A DNA stretch of 64,000 nucleotides. Origin: Domibacillus antri. GTDB taxonomy: Bacteria; Bacillota; Bacilli; Bacillales; Domibacillaceae. The stretch is from NCBI RefSeq assembly GCF_001936625.1, contig NZ_MSDU01000005.1:1-64000 (forward strand), written 5' to 3'. A program made the translations under genes and the position numbers. This document shows, one piece after another, positions 10,330 through 18,957 of this stretch (position 1 is its first letter; each line of letters opens with the position of its first letter). The notes beneath the pieces were generated by a model. The model ran no database searches and was not told the origin of the DNA. It saw nothing but the letters and a program-made list of their open reading frames with translations.

Positions 10330-11310
10330 GTGAAGCCATTTGTGTATGTAACAAGAAAAGTACCGGATGAAATTTATGAGCGCCTGGCAGACAAGTATAA
10401 CGTTGAGATGTGGACGGAAGAAGATAAAGCGGTTCCACGCAGCATTCTTCTTGAAAAAGCAGCGAAGGCCGACGCATTGTTAACTGTTATTTCCGATGCT
10501 GTTGATGAAGTGTTGTTTTCGCAGGCGGGTCAGTTAAAAGTGGTCGCGAATATGGCCGTCGGCTTTGACAACATTGATCTGGAGGCAGCGAGCAGGCACG
10601 GTGTTTCGATTTGCAATACACCAGATGTGCTCACCGATACAACGGCTGATTTAACATTTGCACTGCTTTTGGCCACAGCGCGCCGTATGATGGAAGCGGC
10701 AGAGTTTGTGAAAGACGGGGAGTGGACCAGCTGGGCGCCGATGATGCTCGTTGGAACAGATGTCCATCATAAAAAAATTGGGATTGTAGGGATGGGGAAA
10801 ATCGGGACAGCTGTCGCGAAACGGGCAGCAGGATTTGATATGGAAATTTTGTATCATAACCGGAATCGTCATGAAGTGGCGGAAGAAATGCTTGGCGCCC
10901 AGTATTGCACGTTTGACGAGCTGCTTGCAGAAGCTGATTTTGTCGTCTGTCTTGCCCCTCTGAATCAGGATACGCGCGGCTTGTTTCAACGGGAGCATTT
11001 TCAAAAAATGAAGAACGATGCGATTTTTATAAACGCGAGCAGGGGACCGATCATTAATGAGCAGGCATTAATTGAGGCCCTTACTGCAGGGGAAATTGCG
11101 GCGGCGGGACTTGATGTATTCGACAAAGAACCGATCAATGCCGATCATCCTTTCCTGACGATGAAAAATGTGGTGGCACTTCCGCATATCGGCAGTGCGT
11201 CCAAAGAGACACGCATGGCGATGATGGGGACGTGCTGTGATAATATTGAGGCTGTTTTTGAAGGCCGTCATCCAAAAACGCTCGTCAATAAAGATGTGCT
11301 TCAATTTTAA
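10330..11310 (+). CDS. D-2-hydroxyacid dehydrogenase (glyoxylate/hydroxypyruvate reductase type)
   Basis: A 326-aa NAD(P)-dependent D-isomer-specific dehydrogenase. The Rossmann motif GIVGMGKIGTA is near residue 152. The catalytic Arg (NASRGPIINEQAL, about 239), Glu (DVFDKEP, about 266) and His (LPHIGSAS, about 285) are all in place. It best fits the glycerate/glyoxylate reductase group. It starts at GTG 10330, 8 nt after AGAGGTG. It occupies the place where B. subtilis has yutH. Confidence 0.88.
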   Translation: MKPFVYVTRKVPDEIYERLADKYNVEMWTEEDKAVPRSILLEKAAKADALLTVISDAVDEVLFSQAGQLKVVANMAVGFDNIDLEAASRHGVSICNTPDVLTDTTADLTFALLLATARRMMEAAEFVKDGEWTSWAPMMLVGTDVHHKKIGIVGMGKIGTAVAKRAAGFDMEILYHNRNRHEVAEEMLGAQYCTFDELLAEADFVVCLAPLNQDTRGLFQREHFQKMKNDAIFINASRGPIINEQALIEALTAGEIAAAGLDVFDKEPINADHPFLTMKNVVALPHIGSASKETRMAMMGTCCDNIEAVFEGRHPKTLVNKDVLQF

Positions 11311-11353
11311 TGAAAAAGAGCTGATCCGCAGTGCGGCCAGCTCCTTCTTCATT
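11309..11353 (+). terminator. Bidirectional terminator between dehydrogenase and yutI
   Basis: AATGAA...TTCATT outer pairs and GAGCTG...CAGCTC inner pairs form a long hairpin between the converging genes. Confidence 0.75.
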
Positions 11354-11588
11354 AAAATACTTGTTCTACCTCAACGACACCCGGTACTTCTTCAAGAAGC
11401 GCGCGCTCGATACCCGCTTTCAATGTGATCGTTGAACTAGGGCAGCTACCGCATGCGCCGAGCAGACGAAGTTTTACGATCCCGTCTTCAACATCAACGA
11501 GTTCGCAGTCGCCGCCGTCACGCAGCAGGAATGGGCGTAATTTATCTAGTACTTCTTGCACTTCACCATACATTTCTTGTTCTTGCAT
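11352..11588 (-). CDS. yutI: NifU-like Fe-S scaffold protein YutI
   Basis: A 78-aa protein made only of the NifU C-terminal (Nfu) domain. The cluster-binding C-x2-C is in GACGSCPSS at residues 46 and 49. Nfu proteins carry assembled Fe-S clusters to target enzymes. The A-type carrier gene at 14470 lies in the same neighbourhood. GGAGACGA precedes the ATG. Confidence 0.93.
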   Translation of the reverse strand: MQEQEMYGEVQEVLDKLRPFLLRDGGDCELVDVEDGIVKLRLLGACGSCPSSTITLKAGIERALLEEVPGVVEVEQVF

Positions 11589-11672
11589 CTTTAATCGTCT
11601 CCTTTCAATAATTATATTATAATGATTTTAAATTAAAAAATCAATTTATCATTGAAAAGAGGGGGACAATTC

Positions 11673-11987
11673 ATGGAAATAACCGTTTATGGAGCCGATC
11701 AGATTTGCGCAGGCTGCGTGAATTTACCGTCGTCCAAAGACACATATGAATGGCTGGAAGCCGCCATATCACGTAAATTTCCCGACCAGCCGTTCACAAT
11801 TGAATACGTTGATATTTTCTCACCGCCGGACGATGAATTGAAAAAAGAAATGGCGGCACGTGTCATTGAGGACGATTTATTTTACCCGGTCGTTTTCATT
11901 GGAAATGAAATGGTCGCAGAAGGAAATCCACGGCTGAAACCGATCTTTGCTAAAATGGAGAAACACGGATATACACCCGGTGTTTGA
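11673..11987 (+). CDS. yuzD: YuzD family protein (DUF1462)
   Basis: A 104-aa protein of the thioredoxin-like DUF1462 family. The N-terminal VYGADQICAGCVNLPSSK carries a CAGC redox-type pair at about residues 13-16. The ATG at 11673 is chosen over an in-frame one 21 bp upstream because GAGGGGG lies 8 nt before it. It is divergent from yutI as in B. subtilis. Function unknown; a thiol or Fe-S role is plausible from motif and neighbours. Confidence 0.85.
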   Translation: MEITVYGADQICAGCVNLPSSKDTYEWLEAAISRKFPDQPFTIEYVDIFSPPDDELKKEMAARVIEDDLFYPVVFIGNEMVAEGNPRLKPIFAKMEKHGYTPGV

Positions 11988-12048
11988 ACAGGTGGAACAC
12001 GTAAGTTGTTTCTCCAGGCAAATACGAATGTACATTCAGGAAGACAGG

Positions 12049-12083
12049 AAAAAAGATCCTTTTCAATTGGAAAGGATCTTTTT
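12049..12083 (+). terminator. Bidirectional terminator between yuzD and yutJ
   Basis: AAAAAGATCCTTTTC pairs with GAAAGGATCTTTTT around a short loop and ends in T-rich sequence. Confidence 0.9.
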
Positions 12084-12094
12084 ATTTGGGGAAA

Positions 12095-13162
12095 TTATCC
12101 GTTATGATATTTGTACATCCAAAGGACGCCTGATTTCAAAAATCTTGCCACGCGTCCGGTAATGGCACGGTCCGCAACAAAACCGAACCCTTGTTTTTTA
12201 CCGAGTGAACCGAGAATGCCCTTCAGCTTCATTTCCGGCATTTTTTCCGGCAGCGGCTCGCCTTTCCAGCGCTTTTGCAGGACGTCAACAATTTGCTCGG
12301 CCTGCTCTTCAGCCAATTGCGCGCTCGGTGCATGAGGCAGGCTGGCACAGTCACCGACAACATACACGTGCTCGTTGCCCGGTACATTATGATGTGCCGT
12401 CAAAACCACGCGTCCAGATTTGTCTTTTTCTACGTTCATTTCACGCACGACCCGGCTTGGCTGAATGCCGGCTGTCCACACGATTGCATCCATCGGATAG
12501 ACATCTTCATGATTGTAAATGCGATCCGGCTCTACGCGCGTAATATTCGCGTCACTGACGACATCCACACCGTGATCGGTAAACCACTTTTCAATATAGC
12601 GGCTTAAACGCTGCGGGAAGTCTTTCAAAATCCGAGGGCCGCGGTCAAATAATTTAATGTCAAGATCCGGGCGGCTTTCACGAAGTTCACTCGCGAGTTC
12701 AATGCCGGACAGACCGGCACCGACAATACCCACTCTTGATCCGGCAGGCATATCGTTTAATGTCCGGTACGTTTCGCGCGACTTATGAATGGACTGGATG
12801 CTGTGCGTATATTCGGCGGCACCCGGTACATCATGATATTTATCTTCACAGCCAAGGCCGATCACGAGATCATCATATGAAATCGACCCGTTTGTCTTTA
12901 AGGAAACTTCTTTTTTATCCGCATCAATCGCGGTAATTTCATCGTAAATTAATTTTAGTTTTTCATGTTCCGGAAAAGGTACACGCACTTCATGATCGGA
13001 AGCGGTTCCAGCCGCAAGGGCGTAATATTCCGTTTTTAAACAGTGATAAGGAACTTTGTCAACAAGCGTAATCGTTACATCATCTGGCAAATGATTTGGC
13101 AGCAGCCTGAGCAATACTCGCATATTGCCGTATCCGCCTCCGAGCAAAACTAAATTTTTCAT
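12095..13162 (-). CDS. yutJ: Type II NADH dehydrogenase-like oxidoreductase YutJ
   Basis: A 355-aa FAD/NAD(P) two-dinucleotide-fold oxidoreductase. The FAD motif GGGYGNMR is at residue 8, the NAD motif GIVGAGLSGIELASEL near 144, and the C-terminal FAD contact VVGDCASLPHAP near 278. It is related to non-proton-pumping NADH:quinone oxidoreductases and is a paralogue of the gene at 33074. RBS AAAGGAGA precedes ATG. Confidence 0.88.
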   Translation of the reverse strand: MKNLVLLGGGYGNMRVLLRLLPNHLPDDVTITLVDKVPYHCLKTEYYALAAGTASDHEVRVPFPEHEKLKLIYDEITAIDADKKEVSLKTNGSISYDDLVIGLGCEDKYHDVPGAAEYTHSIQSIHKSRETYRTLNDMPAGSRVGIVGAGLSGIELASELRESRPDLDIKLFDRGPRILKDFPQRLSRYIEKWFTDHGVDVVSDANITRVEPDRIYNHEDVYPMDAIVWTAGIQPSRVVREMNVEKDKSGRVVLTAHHNVPGNEHVYVVGDCASLPHAPSAQLAEEQAEQIVDVLQKRWKGEPLPEKMPEMKLKGILGSLGKKQGFGFVADRAITGRVARFLKSGVLWMYKYHNG

Positions 13163-13319
13163 ATGTAAAATCTCCTTTGTCCATCAATATATGTATGTCC
13201 GCTTATCCATAACGAGTATAACGAAAATGGGCTTATTATACAACAGACATAGGGAAAACTTCCGGCTTTTTTCAAATTGAAAATGGTAGTACAATGAAAC
13301 GGTGAGGTGAACCTGAATT

Positions 13320-13556
13320 ATGAAACCAATTATCGAATTTTGCGTCAGCAATTTAGCAAGCGGATCGCAAAAAGCTTTTGAACAATTAGAGAGGGATTCT
13401 AATCTCGATGTGATTGAATACGGGTGTCTCAGTTATTGTACGCGCTGCTCGGATTCACCGTTCGCACTCGTCAACGGAGAAGTCATCATCGGTGCAACAC
13501 CGGACGAGCTCGTTTCTAACATATACACATTTATTGACGAAACTTGGCTGTTTTAA
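13320..13556 (+). CDS. yuzB: YuzB family protein (DUF1450)
   Basis: A 78-aa DUF1450 protein with C-x(n)-C-x2-C arrangement (Cys8 and YCTRCSD near residues 40-43), a possible metal or Fe-S ligand set. ATG follows GTGAGGTGA. Function unknown. Its place next to yutJ, yutI and yuzD is conserved in Bacillus. Confidence 0.88.
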   Translation: MKPIIEFCVSNLASGSQKAFEQLERDSNLDVIEYGCLSYCTRCSDSPFALVNGEVIIGATPDELVSNIYTFIDETWLF

Positions 13557-13562
13557 ACGCCA

Positions 13563-13598
13563 AAAAAACCGGGGCTTTTTTGATGCACCCGGTTTTTT
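13563..13598 (+). terminator. Bidirectional terminator between yuzB and DUF2225 gene
   Basis: AAAAAACCGGG and CCCGGTTTTTT pair around a 14-nt loop between the converging genes. Confidence 0.9.
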
Positions 13599-13599
13599 A

Positions 13600-14298
13600 T
13601 TATGCTGATTCATCATGTTCCTTTTTTTCTTCCCGAAGCTCATGCCAGCGGTCACGTGCCATCTCAATAATCTGTTTTTCATTGGAATTTCGCTGCCGCT
13701 CAATCACTTTTGAGAAAAAGGATGCGGCTTTATCGTTTTTTCCGAGCTTGCGGTTCAATTCGCCCATCAAATATAACACTTTCATTTCGGACATTTTAGA
13801 GGCAACATCTTCTGTTAGGAAGGCTTCTTCATACTCGCGCGCGGCGATGGACATAAACCGGTTCTCGTCTTTTTTTCGTCCGAGATCACGGTAAATCCAC
13901 GCTGTCCGGAGCGCCAGTCCTGCAAGCGTTAAATGCTTTTCTTTTTTCAGGACGCCGGAGTACAAGGCGAGCTTGTAACTCTTGATTGCTTTTGCGGGAG
14001 TCCGTTCTCCGCTGTAATCCTGTTCCACCCAGTGATCCGTAACGGATGCCCGCAATACATCAGCTGTTCCAGGTGCAAAATAAGGGGTAAAATCTTCTGT
14101 AAAAGAATAACCGCAATGACGGCACACTTGAACATTGTAAAAAAGCGGATTTAATTGATCACTGTCATAAATCGGTTTTAAGTCTGTGTCCTGGCCGGCG
14201 ACTTTGATTGTACTTTTCCGGACTTTGGTCGCGGTAAATGATTGCTGGCATAATGGACACTTTGTTTCTTTATCGTAAAGTGGAGGGACGTTTGACAT
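13600..14298 (-). CDS. DUF2225 protein
   Basis: A 232-aa protein of the DUF2225 family. It has an N-terminal zinc ribbon with C-x2-C (KCPLCQQSF, near residue 14) and a second C-x2-C (VCRHCGYSF, near 58). A helical TPR-like region follows at about 100-220. No enzymatic motif is seen. The role is unknown. Confidence 0.8.
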   Translation of the reverse strand: MSNVPPLYDKETKCPLCQQSFTATKVRKSTIKVAGQDTDLKPIYDSDQLNPLFYNVQVCRHCGYSFTEDFTPYFAPGTADVLRASVTDHWVEQDYSGERTPAKAIKSYKLALYSGVLKKEKHLTLAGLALRTAWIYRDLGRKKDENRFMSIAAREYEEAFLTEDVASKMSEMKVLYLMGELNRKLGKNDKAASFFSKVIERQRNSNEKQIIEMARDRWHELREEKKEHDESA

Positions 14299-14413
14299 AA
14301 GATAAGCCTCCCGTTCATTTTTTTGTAGGGTCTTTGTGCTTATGAATAGTATACAATAGTTACAGGGAAAAAAGATTGAAAATTTTTCTGGAAAAATATG
14401 CTGAGCGGCTCAG

Positions 14414-14442
14414 TTGAGGAAAAACAGGATAAACCGTATACT
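14414..14442 (+). promoter_or_regulatory. Promoter of the erpA-like gene
   Basis: TTGAGG, 17 bp, TATACT, ending 28 bp before the TTG start. Because the native terminator of this gene now lies 16.7 kb away, read-through from here enters the inserted element. Confidence 0.65.
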
Positions 14443-14469
14443 AAAAGAAAATGAAAGGGGAGATCTCAT

Positions 14470-14838
14470 TTGTCTGAGCAGCAAGTAGTCATAATTACGG
14501 AAGCGGCGGCTTTTCAAATAAAAGATATGATGAAGCAAAATGAAGAAGAAGGCTCTTTTTTGCGTGTAGCTGTGCACGGCGGCGGATGCAGCGGCCTTTC
14601 ATATGGAATGGGCTTCACACCGGAAGCGGAGGAAAATGATATTGAGCTTGAACAGCATGGTATTCATATCGTGGTCGCAAAAGACAGTGCGCCGATTTTA
14701 AACGGAACAGTCGTCGACTACAAAGAATCACTCATGGGCGGCGGCTTTACGATTGACAATCCGAACGCCATCGCATCATGCGGCTGCGGTTCATCCTTCC
14801 GAACAGCAACAGAAGCGGGAACACCGGAGAACTGCTAA
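14470..14838 (+). CDS. A-type Fe-S cluster carrier (ErpA/SufA/YutM-like)
   Basis: A 122-aa HesB/IscA family protein that binds and delivers Fe-S clusters. The three ligand cysteines are Cys40 (GGGCSGL) and Cys104/Cys106 (SCGCGSSF). It starts at TTG 14470, 8 nt after AAAGGGGA. Codons 93-122 lie inside a 91-bp repeat duplicated at 31451, so the gene's 3' end is the attachment site of the downstream element. The gene remains intact at its left junction, typical of integrases that target conserved gene ends. Confidence 0.95.
   Translation: MSEQQVVIITEAAAFQIKDMMKQNEEEGSFLRVAVHGGGCSGLSYGMGFTPEAEENDIELEQHGIHIVVAKDSAPILNGTVVDYKESLMGGGFTIDNPNAIASCGCGSSFRTATEAGTPENC
14746..14836. repeat. attL: left 91-bp attachment repeat
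   Basis: Identical to 31451-31541 except for one base (C at 14800, T at 31505). It covers the last 30 codons of the Fe-S carrier gene. The flanks diverge at both ends of the match. Confidence 0.95.
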
Positions 14839-14937
14839 CGTTAGCCAGCCGGTAAGTTAAACGGTGGGGCTTGCGTATTTGCAGGCGCCAGGCTTCCGTT
14901 GTGAAGCAGGCTAAGCGACTATATCGAGTTATTATTT

Positions 14938-14982
14938 AAACGCTTCTTGACGTATTTAACGATACGTTAGGAGGCGTTTTTT
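14938..14982 (+). promoter_or_regulatory. Hairpin burying the integrase ribosome binding site, terminator-like
   Basis: Positions 14938-14955 pair with 14962-14979 to give an 18-bp stem with three G-U wobbles and a 6-nt loop. The right arm contains the integrase Shine-Dalgarno AGGAGG (14969-14974) and runs into TTTTTT. It can both terminate transcription coming from the host gene and hide the ribosome binding site. Confidence 0.75.
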
Positions 14983-14985
14983 GTT

Positions 14986-16035
14986 ATGTCAGATGAACGA
15001 TCGATCAAACGCAGACGCACGAAAGTAGAAAAGCGAGCGAATGATTCAACGGATATTCAACCGATGGCACTTGAACCGGCGTTCCACTACTTTATTACTG
15101 CAAAGATAGGCGAAGGAATCCGCGACAGAACCCGTGATGACTATTCGAATACGTGGCGTTATTTCACCGGTTGGCTCGCCGAGGAAAACTATGACGTCAC
15201 GTATGTACATGAAATCACCACGGAAATATGCCGCACCTATATTCATTACGTTACTGTTGAGGCGCCGCGTTACAAAGGACACAAGTACATCCAAACGGAC
15301 CAGGGCAAGGGGTTGTCGGCTGCCACGATCAATATGCGCATAAGAGGGCTGAAAGTGGCGTTCAACTTTTGGTATCGTGAAGGTTTTGTGCGCAAGAACC
15401 CAATGGATAATATCCGCTGTCAAAAAGTCGACGAGGATAAAATCAAATCATTTACGGATGAACAGGTCGAAGCACTGCTCGGCGCCTGCGATCAGCGCAG
15501 TTACGTTGGCTTCCGTGACTACGTTTTTCAATGGACACTGCTAGATACGGCGATGCGCATGAATGAACTGTTATCGCTAAAGCCGGAGGATATAGACATA
15601 AAAACCCGGTCCGTTACGCTGGCAGCCCGTTTTAATAAAAACCGGCGTGTCCGGATTATTCCGTTATCCGCTGAAACCGTTAAGTTGCTTATGGAATTAA
15701 TCGATGAGAACCGCATCCATTTTCCGCACGCAGAGAAGGTATTTTTGTCCTGCTACGGTGACGAGGTGCAGGATACGCAGATGAATAAGCGCTTGAAGTA
15801 TTACGGGGATATAACGGGAGTGGGCAAAGAGATTCGGTCAACAGCGCACACATGGCGGCATACAGCAGCGCGCAATTACATTTTAAACGGTGGCGATCCT
15901 TATACACTAATGCGCTTGCTTGGACATAGTTCGATAAACATGACACGCCGTTACGTTCAAATGACTGCCGACGATGTACGTATCAAGCACGATCAGTTTT
16001 CGCCGGTGAAGAAGTTCCGGACTAGATTACGCTAA
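14986..16035 (+). CDS. int: Tyrosine recombinase / integrase
   Basis: A 349-aa site-specific recombinase that most likely inserts and excises the element. The N-terminal SAM-like core-binding domain is at about 28-135 and the catalytic domain at about 155-325. Catalytic residues are visible: Arg191 (MRMNELL), His288/Arg291 (HTWRH), His314 (LLGHSS) and nucleophile Tyr323 (RRYV). It lies 150 bp from attL and is transcribed away from the host gene. Its only SD is inside a stable hairpin, so expression is probably held low in the integrated state. No long N-terminal arm-binding domain is evident; the first 28 residues are basic. Confidence 0.96.
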   Translation: MSDERSIKRRRTKVEKRANDSTDIQPMALEPAFHYFITAKIGEGIRDRTRDDYSNTWRYFTGWLAEENYDVTYVHEITTEICRTYIHYVTVEAPRYKGHKYIQTDQGKGLSAATINMRIRGLKVAFNFWYREGFVRKNPMDNIRCQKVDEDKIKSFTDEQVEALLGACDQRSYVGFRDYVFQWTLLDTAMRMNELLSLKPEDIDIKTRSVTLAARFNKNRRVRIIPLSAETVKLLMELIDENRIHFPHAEKVFLSCYGDEVQDTQMNKRLKYYGDITGVGKEIRSTAHTWRHTAARNYILNGGDPYTLMRLLGHSSINMTRRYVQMTADDVRIKHDQFSPVKKFRTRLR

Positions 16036-16201
16036 AACAAAAAAAGGGCCATCCAGCACCCCGTTAGCCGAAACTAAAGAGTTACCAAATGACGCCTACG
16101 CAACGTCAGTTTATCAAAAATTTCGGATTAACGCAAATACTGCCTGTCTGTCTATTCGATAGAACGTGTGTGCTGTGTGGCTTCGTAAAGGAGCCGTTAA
16201 A

Positions 16202-16936
16202 ATGACGCTATATCTATCTGAATATAAAACGTTCGACAGCGTGCAGGAATTGAATCATCACGTCGATCAGTGGCGCAATCTAACTACAGCGACTGAATTT
16301 CGCGTGCTTTGGTTCGTCAGCAATTACGCTGTAAAGTATCCTGGCGCTGCACATTTAAAAGCCGCTACTATTGCTGTTGGTATTAACGTTAGTACTAAAA
16401 CTGTTTACCGGGCATTAAAGTCGCTGGCCGAACTAGGCGCTATTGTTAAGCACGTTACAACACGGCCTGTCAGCGGTGGTCAGGGCGCAAATATATATAC
16501 TGTCCAACCGTGCATGTCCAGCCGGCAGGAAGACGCAGAGCCTTGTGAGAGTAAGCCGGAAGCCAGTAAAACGGAAAAGGAAACCGCTTCTTCTATTAAA
16601 CTTAAAAAAGTTCTAAAGAATACGTATGGGGCTTCGCCGTGCCGCCCGTTTTACCGTCGATTTAAGGAGTTTATTGCGTCAACTATCGGAGGCGACCAGG
16701 CGCTCGTTAGTCGTTTATTTGGTGTGTATAAGGCGCATTCAACGCCAATGACTAAGTACGGAGCGTTTGAAGAAGCTGACGTTGAACATGCCGGATATGA
16801 AGCGTTACGAGCATCTGTAATGGCGTGCAAAACGAAGCGTATTCGCAACATTGCTGGTTATTACAGCAGTGTGTTTGATCGCATTCTGGATCTTTTAGTT
16901 ATTAAAAAGACAAGAGAATTACTGTTAGAACAGTAG
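16202..16936 (+). CDS. Helix-turn-helix protein, possible replication initiator or regulator
   Basis: A 244-aa protein. The N-terminal part (about 30-95) has a winged-helix pattern, with HLKAATIAVGINVSTKTVYR as the likely HTH, as in plasmid and phage replication proteins and DnaD-type regulators. A charged linker and a C-terminal helical domain (about 150-240) follow. ATG 16202 is chosen over an earlier in-frame start because TAAAGGAG is 8 nt upstream. Placement just after the integrase fits a replication or control function. Function is inferred, not identified. Confidence 0.7.
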   Translation: MTLYLSEYKTFDSVQELNHHVDQWRNLTTATEFRVLWFVSNYAVKYPGAAHLKAATIAVGINVSTKTVYRALKSLAELGAIVKHVTTRPVSGGQGANIYTVQPCMSSRQEDAEPCESKPEASKTEKETASSIKLKKVLKNTYGASPCRPFYRRFKEFIASTIGGDQALVSRLFGVYKAHSTPMTKYGAFEEADVEHAGYEALRASVMACKTKRIRNIAGYYSSVFDRILDLLVIKKTRELLLEQ

Positions 16937-16995
16937 TTAGAAAGGACTTTAGATATCAAACAGTTCTCTCCCAATAAGACAAAATATAATAAAGA

Positions 16996-17024
16996 CAAAA
17001 AACCCTTAGATATAGTATCAAGGG
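16996..17024 (-). terminator. Terminator of the AT-rich membrane-protein gene
   Basis: On the minus strand CCCTT/AAGGG and GATA/TATC pair with one bulge and are followed by TTTTTT, 24 bp after the stop codon. Confidence 0.75.
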
Positions 17025-17048
17025 AGTTTAGAGAGAATTAATAAGGTC

Positions 17049-17930
17049 TTAACCAATTCTTTTATGGGATTCAAGATAATCAAAAGGGAATCTCCCATAT
17101 CTTAAATATTTTTTATCGTTGGGTACTATAAATTTTCTTTTTTGTTTTGGAAAGCTAAAGTTTGTAAAAGATCCTATACTGAGTAAAATTCCAAGCAACG
17201 TGAAAAAAAGTCCTGCAATAGAAGTTAAAAATAAAGCAAATTCACTAAAGCCTAAATTTGAAATAAAATTTATTAAATTAAACTTGCCAGAAAATAGAGG
17301 AGAGATATTATCAATAACCACTTTAAATATAGATAAACCAAGTAAGGAAAAAGCCAGTCCCATAACAAGAAGTTCTATTTCGAATTCTCGTTTCTCTTCT
17401 GAATGCCCAATTAAATCATGTGATAAATAAGCTGTTTTTAATACAGGTGGTAACTCTTCTGCTGCAATTGAAAAAGCAAAATCTTCTGTTTTCGGAGTTC
17501 CATTAATCAATAATTTAGTAATGAAAAAGTCATCGCTGTTTAATAAGGCGAAATTATACTCTATTACATTTTTATCATTATTAAAATTTAGCGTAACTTT
17601 GCGGCCATCAGGACTTACGTGAAGTATATGGGCGTCCAATAATCTGCAACCATCAGGCAGTGTTAAAGACAATGGTTCCGCTATATTGCTTATTGTCGTA
17701 TCACCTGTATTAGCTATTAAAAATTGAATTTCATATAAGTTTTCAATTTCCTGATCTTGATATTTAACTGAGAGAGCCTTGCGTACAGTAGAATCTATTC
17801 CGCGTAAAGGAGCAGAAGAGAACTGAATATATGGGGTTAAGGAGCTCTTTTTAACAGATCGTCGATAATAATAGTGCGATACAAGTGCACCAACTATTAA
17901 ACTACCTATGCTAAGCCATAATTCATTCAT
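17049..17930 (-). CDS. Membrane protein of unknown function (cargo gene)
   Basis: A 293-aa protein. An N-terminal membrane helix (about 3-22) is followed by a beta-rich soluble region (about 30-180). Two C-terminal membrane helices follow at about 188-208 and 230-258, then a basic tail. No enzyme motif is seen. The gene and its flanks are far more AT-rich than the rest of the element and it is the main gene on the opposite strand, with its own terminator. This is the usual setting of a lysogenic-conversion or defence gene, but that is only an inference from context. Confidence 0.75.
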   Translation of the reverse strand: MNELWLSIGSLIVGALVSHYYYRRSVKKSSLTPYIQFSSAPLRGIDSTVRKALSVKYQDQEIENLYEIQFLIANTGDTTISNIAEPLSLTLPDGCRLLDAHILHVSPDGRKVTLNFNNDKNVIEYNFALLNSDDFFITKLLINGTPKTEDFAFSIAAEELPPVLKTAYLSHDLIGHSEEKREFEIELLVMGLAFSLLGLSIFKVVIDNISPLFSGKFNLINFISNLGFSEFALFLTSIAGLFFTLLGILLSIGSFTNFSFPKQKRKFIVPNDKKYLRYGRFPFDYLESHKRIG

Positions 17931-18083
17931 GATGTGTACAACCTTTCTAACCTTTTAGTCTATTTAATATGAAAATAATTACTATTTTACCATGTAATCT
18001 TCTTTATAGGAGGAGTTTTAGAACAATCTTGATTAGGTTTCTTAGCATAGTTGATACAAACCGCTAAAGGAGGTATTGAATGG

Positions 18084-18425
18084 ATGACAAAACGTAAGAA
18101 AAAGGGCAGCAAACAGCCTTCACAGGTGCCGCCGCTGGATAAACGACATTACATCGCAATGGAACTTATGATAAAGCCATATTATGACGAGAAACCTGGC
18201 CGCAACCGCCGTCCGAGCCGCACAGAAATTGCGGAGCTCGTCGGTATATCACGCATGCAGCTTTACCGTTGGGAACAACGCAAGGACTTCCAGTATGAAA
18301 AAGGTAAAATGCTCCGCTCATACTTGCGCAAGACAGTACCAAAGGGTCGGACACATGCGGAAATGGCGTTGGCAGGCGATGCAAAGGCGTTGCAACAGCT
18401 TTTATCGGCATTCAAAGCGATCTAA
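18084..18425 (+). CDS. phBC6A51-type helix-turn-helix protein
   Basis: A 113-aa basic protein with a homeodomain-like HTH at about 45-75 (RTEIAELVGISRMQLYRWEQ). It resembles the phBC6A51-type phage and transposase-like HTH family, which includes small-terminase-like DNA-binding proteins. ATG 18084 is chosen although AAAGGAGG at 18065-18072 is about 11 nt away. It could be a regulator or a DNA-packaging-type recognition protein; no large terminase is present to support the latter. Confidence 0.7.
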   Translation: MTKRKKKGSKQPSQVPPLDKRHYIAMELMIKPYYDEKPGRNRRPSRTEIAELVGISRMQLYRWEQRKDFQYEKGKMLRSYLRKTVPKGRTHAEMALAGDAKALQQLLSAFKAI

Positions 18426-18813
18426 AGGGTAGTTACAAAATGACACTTTTACGAACATTTTGGAGGGCGTCCATTACACTTTTTTATACGTTTTACCTGC
18501 ACCGAGGTCTTGGCGCGTGACCCTCGGAACATTTTGACGCTGCAGTATAGTTCAGTTTTTACCGGCATGCACACCCAAAAGCAGACCCATGGGAAACTTT
18601 TTGAACGGCGAAATAACGGAATCCTTAGCTTCCGAATACGTAATAAATCGCTGTGCATCAGTGTGCATTTCACCGGCAGGAAGGTCGCGAGACGGACGCC
18701 TTTGAAAAACTCAGGGGGTGCCGAAAACTTCCGATTTGAGCGATCACTGGGGCTTACGCCGCCGCGATAATTATCATTCGGAATAAACTAAGAAGACATT
18801 TCTATCCCTGTTC
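18426..18813. other. Non-coding stretch with hairpin and short repeats
   Basis: No convincing gene on either strand. It contains two copies of GAACATTTTG (18453-18462 and 18527-18536) and a dyad CCGAGG...CCTCGG (18502-18527). A GC-richer tail follows. A replication or packaging signal is possible but unproven. Confidence 0.4.
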
Positions 18814-18848
18814 GGACTACAATGGGCAACCGTTATAGTCCTTTTTTA
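18814..18848 (+). terminator. Terminator before the resolvase region
   Basis: GGACTACAA pairs with TTATAGTCC (one mismatch) around a 10-nt loop, followed by CTTTTTTATT. Confidence 0.75.
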
Positions 18849-18850
18849 TT

Positions 18851-18957
18851 CGTTCTCTAAGGTATACCTTACGGAACAATCGGAAATGACCGATTTAGTA
18901 TATAAAATAGCGTTCTTTAAGTTCGGGGATTAATTATAGAACGTTCTTTAATTATCG
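18851..18957. promoter_or_regulatory. Repeat array upstream of the serine recombinase (possible res site)
   Basis: It holds CGTTCTCTAA at 18851 and CGTTCTTTAA at 18911 and 18942. It also has a 14-bp perfect palindrome TAAGGTATACCTTA (18858-18871), a dyad AATCGG/CCGATT (18878-18895) and a perfect palindrome AGAACGTTCT (18938-18947). Recombination (res) and operator sites of resolvases usually lie just upstream of the resolvase gene. Confidence 0.5.

Noticed and set aside
18510-18770. An 86-codon frame in the gap before the resolvase
   Set aside because: No usable SD, starts at TTG inside a dyad, amino-acid composition looks random, and an opposing frame of similar quality overlaps it.
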